A DNA stretch of 7,927 bases from Endomicrobium sp. Lineage in GTDB: Bacteria; Elusimicrobiota; Endomicrobiia; Endomicrobiales; Endomicrobiaceae. The notes under the pieces were generated by a model that saw only the letters and a program-made list of their open reading frames with translations, made no database searches and was not told the DNA's origin. Location: positions 1-7,927 of the forward strand of contig JAISDY010000081.1 of NCBI GenBank assembly GCA_031264425.1. The letters are read 5' to 3'. This document shows, one piece after another, positions 5,379 through 7,927 of the stretch; within the stretch, counting starts at the first letter, position 1; the number at the start of each line of letters is the position of its first letter. The position numbers were made by a program, and so were the translations under genes.

Positions 5379-7748
5379 ATGAAAAAAATAATAAATTTTT
5401 TATTTATATTTATATATATTTTTTTTCTGAACACACAAGTTGTGCTTGGGGAGCTTTATCTTACTCCCGCTGAACTTGAGAACGCTATAGAAATAATTAT
5501 ACAAAGGCATATGAAGAAGTCTTTAAAATATATACCAGAACAGCTTTCTACGCATATAGGAGGATATTTTGACAGAATGGAATTTAGGCTCAGATGTAGA
5601 GATGGAATAATATCTAACTATTTTACAAAAGGTAGAGGGGCTGTATTATCAGACTTCGTATTAGACTCGAGTGAACCTTTATATATCTGTGTCCCGAGGG
5701 ATGGGATAATATTTAAAAATAATACTTCTTTTAACGCTGGAGGAGTAGCTTATTTAGGTGGTAATAGTACTCTAGAGTTCATGAATGCTTCATTTTTGGA
5801 TAATAAAGCGCTAAATGAACCGGGTGGAGTAATTTATTTAGATATTGGTTCAAATGTAATATTTAATGTGAACGCTTGTTCAGAAACAGTTTTCAAAGGA
5901 AACACTGCATTAGGAGTAAGCAATTCAATACATATGTTAGACCTAACAAACGTAACATTTTCTATAGAACAATGGTCAAAAGTACAAATGTATGACGCAC
6001 TTTCAGATGAAATATCAAATAGCGATTCTAGCGCCGCCACATTAGAAGTGAAAGGTCTAGGAGAATTTAATCTAAGAAAAACAAGCATAATAAAGGGAAC
6101 AAATTTAAAGTTAGACGGACTATTTAAGTTAAAAGAAGGAGCGAACTTAACGGGGAAAAGTATAGAAAATAAACGCATTTTTAGTACGGTAGATGGAGAA
6201 ATAAACACGGTGGAAGTAGAAAAATTTGAGAACGATGGAAAAATAGAGATGGAAGTATATAGAGAGGGTGATAACGATAGTATAAAAACAAGAGAGATAA
6301 AAATAGAAAATAACAGCGTATTAAAAATAGTGGCGAACTCTAGAAGATTTGATAAAAGAACATATAAAATACTAGAATATACTAGCAATTGTGAAGGAAA
6401 GTTTAAGTATGTGGAGATGGATGAGAGTTTTGGAAGGGTAAAGAGCGTAGATTATGGGCATAATGGAATATTTGTAACATTGGAAGGAAAAGGGGTAGGA
6501 ACGAAGTTTAGAAATATGAAAGATTTGACAAGAAATCAGAAGTCAGTGGCAATAGCTTATGATAATATGTCAAAAACAAGCACGGGAGAGATGGATAAGA
6601 GAATAGAAAAGATAGATTTGCTGAGCATATATAATCAAGAAGCGGCAAAGAAATTATTTACAGAAACGAGTGGATATTTTTTGGCGAATATGATAAGAAA
6701 TGGAACAAGAGATGAAGGGAAGAGATTGATAGATGAAAGAATGCAAGAGAGAGAATATAAATATAATAAAAACCCAGAAGTGTGGGGAAAAGCAGAATAT
6801 AATTATGTGGAAAACAAAGAAGATAAAAACAAAGAAGGAGACTGCATAGATAGGAATATAACAGGTATTATAGGATATGATAAGGTAATTAAGAAAGATA
6901 AATATGATGATAAATTTATGTTGTTGGGCGGATTTATAAAGATTAGTGAACACAATATAAAGCAGGGAAACAACAACGAAGGAAAGTTAGTAAAAAGCGG
7001 AATAGGATTTATGGGAAAGGTAGAAGGAAAGAAAAGAGAAATAAAGGCGATAGTAGATGGAAGTTACGATATATATGATACAAAAAGATGCGTAAGATTT
7101 GAAGCTTATAATAGGGGAGAATTTGAGGAAGCGGAGGAAGTAAACAGGATAGATGGGAAATTTAAAGGGATAGGACTAGGATGTGATTTAGAGGGAGCGA
7201 TAAAGTTAAGAACTAAAAAGAATATAATAGTTAGACCATATATAGGAATGGAAGCAAGAGTAAACAATTATGACAAGATAAAAGAAGACGGATCAGGGCG
7301 TATAGGTTTGGTAGTAGAGGGAAAGAGTTATACAAGAATGTTGGGTAGATTAGGGATAGGAGTAAGGCAGGAGAAAGAATGGTATGGTTGGAATGTAAAA
7401 GGGGAGTATAAATACTTGTTGAGCGAGGAAGTTCCGACGCTAAAAGCAAGATTTGACGGTAGTAATGAAAAATTTGAAGTAGTAGGAAACGAAGAAGGAC
7501 GGTCAGTGTTGGGAGTGGGAGGAGGAGTAAGTTGTAAGATAGTGGAGAGGGTAGAAATATTTGCGAATACTAACTATCATATAGGATACAAGTATAAATC
7601 TGTGCAAGCTAATATAGGCTTAAGTTGTAAGATTGGAACTCTAACCCCTAATTTTGTTAAGAGATCAATTAAGATGAAAAAAGAACTTAACAAATATATT
7701 TATGAAGGTTTGTTTGATAAAATGAAACAATACAAAAAAAAGATATAA
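5379..7748 (+). CDS. Pmp-like autotransporter outer-membrane protein
   Basis: The 789-residue protein has a full type V layout. A signal peptide spans 1-24 (SPase I site Val-Leu-Gly before Glu25). A helical segment at 25-75 leads into IISNYFTK (77-84), resembling the closing motif of the small secreted proteins nearby. Residues about 110-180 have the repeats of chlamydial-type Pmp beta-helices: FKNN (112), GGVAYLGG (121), FLDN (139), GGVIYLD (149), FKGN (172). The passenger continues as beta-helix-like sequence to about 370. A helical linker with LTRNQKSVA (383-391) precedes the barrel, which begins near EVWGKAEYN (467-475) and ends near SVQANIGLSCKIG (741-753). A 36-residue tail with ten lysines and one arginine follows, so the protein lacks the usual terminal aromatic residue. 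No Shine-Dalgarno is evident; the start lies 2 bases after the preceding stop. Codon use is peculiar: all 17 isoleucines from 542 to 746 are ATA. Likely an adhesin-type surface protein; target unknown. Confidence 0.93.
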   Translation: MKKIINFLFIFIYIFFLNTQVVLGELYLTPAELENAIEIIIQRHMKKSLKYIPEQLSTHIGGYFDRMEFRLRCRDGIISNYFTKGRGAVLSDFVLDSSEPLYICVPRDGIIFKNNTSFNAGGVAYLGGNSTLEFMNASFLDNKALNEPGGVIYLDIGSNVIFNVNACSETVFKGNTALGVSNSIHMLDLTNVTFSIEQWSKVQMYDALSDEISNSDSSAATLEVKGLGEFNLRKTSIIKGTNLKLDGLFKLKEGANLTGKSIENKRIFSTVDGEINTVEVEKFENDGKIEMEVYREGDNDSIKTREIKIENNSVLKIVANSRRFDKRTYKILEYTSNCEGKFKYVEMDESFGRVKSVDYGHNGIFVTLEGKGVGTKFRNMKDLTRNQKSVAIAYDNMSKTSTGEMDKRIEKIDLLSIYNQEAAKKLFTETSGYFLANMIRNGTRDEGKRLIDERMQEREYKYNKNPEVWGKAEYNYVENKEDKNKEGDCIDRNITGIIGYDKVIKKDKYDDKFMLLGGFIKISEHNIKQGNNNEGKLVKSGIGFMGKVEGKKREIKAIVDGSYDIYDTKRCVRFEAYNRGEFEEAEEVNRIDGKFKGIGLGCDLEGAIKLRTKKNIIVRPYIGMEARVNNYDKIKEDGSGRIGLVVEGKSYTRMLGRLGIGVRQEKEWYGWNVKGEYKYLLSEEVPTLKARFDGSNEKFEVVGNEEGRSVLGVGGGVSCKIVERVEIFANTNYHIGYKYKSVQANIGLSCKIGTLTPNFVKRSIKMKKELNKYIYEGLFDKMKQYKKKI

Positions 7749-7790
7749 AATTTGGATAACAAAATAATAATTAAAAGAAAGAGAGTTATT

Positions 7791-7927
7791 ATGAAAAATG
7801 TAGTGTTGGTTTTTAGTTTGCTTTTTATATTAATATTAAATTCTGCTCTAATAATGGCTGAAGATTCATTTTCTAAGGAAGATATAAAAGAATTTATTGC
7901 AATTATGAATGAACTTGAAAGCTCGGC
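7791..7927 (+). CDS. Start of another secreted protein, cut by window edge
   Basis: An open frame begins at ATG 7791 and runs off the right end with 45 complete codons and no stop. AGAGAG just upstream (spacing about 5 bases) is a plausible weak ribosome site. The N-terminus is a signal peptide: Lys2, a long hydrophobic core (VVLVFSLLFILIL at 4-16), and a likely SPase I cut after Met-Ala (residue 23) before Glu24. The visible mature part (EDSFSKEDIKEFIAIMNELE) is acidic and helical. It lies only 42 bases after the autotransporter stop with no terminator between, so it probably belongs to the same transcript. It might be a further small secreted protein of the local kind, or another autotransporter; the fragment is too short to decide. 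Confidence 0.82.
   Translation, partial: MKNVVLVFSLLFILILNSALIMAEDSFSKEDIKEFIAIMNELESS

Noticed and set aside
5834..6388. Long opposite-strand frame of 184 codons inside the large autotransporter gene
   Set aside because: It mirrors the purine-rich coding strand of a clear autotransporter gene, its translation is low-complexity Ser/Phe/Leu/Ile, and no ribosome site or domain supports it. The same applies to the opposite-strand frames at 6654-6953 and 7231-7449.

Overview
The window is AT-rich DNA from a Gram-negative (diderm) bacterium. Two proteins have the layout of type V autotransporters, with a signal peptide, a passenger and a C-terminal beta-barrel, so an outer membrane is present. 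The passenger of the larger one carries FxxN and GG-hydrophobic repeats like those of chlamydial polymorphic membrane proteins. Low GC, AAGGAG-type ribosome sites, a GT4 glycosyltransferase and arrays of such autotransporters would suit an Elusimicrobiota (Endomicrobium-like) genome. That assignment is inference from style; no marker gene is present and Fusobacteria or others are not excluded. All supported genes lie on the + strand.

Region 1 (1-1270): a short leader of unclear content, then a complete GT4 glycosyltransferase that stands apart from the rest. Region 2 (1271-1610): about 340 bases without a gene, with a likely promoter near its right end. Region 3 (1611-3940): a probable operon of three genes ending in a strong intrinsic terminator: a membrane-anchored coiled-coil protein, an autotransporter with a short helical passenger, and a small secreted protein. 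Region 4 (3878-4482): about 605 bases without a convincing gene, holding the terminator, several hairpins and a promoter region. Region 5 (4483-7927): a small secreted protein followed by its own terminator/attenuator, a second small secreted protein, a 789-residue Pmp-like autotransporter only 2 bases downstream, and the start of another secreted protein cut by the window edge.

The most interesting point is a set of three small secreted proteins (144, 134 and 124 residues) that look like diverged paralogues. They share an SPase I signal peptide, a YY...(I/L)..LE block, and a closing motif L(I/V)xxY(V/L)(T/V). A close version of the closing motif (IISNYFT) lies in the mature N-terminus of the large autotransporter, and the short passenger of the other autotransporter has loosely similar helical segments. 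This suggests a two-part surface system in which stand-alone small exported proteins accompany, and may share a module with, autotransporters. Both autotransporters also continue past the last predicted barrel strand into a charged tail instead of ending in an aromatic residue. Function is unknown; adhesion or host/cell-surface interaction is only a guess.
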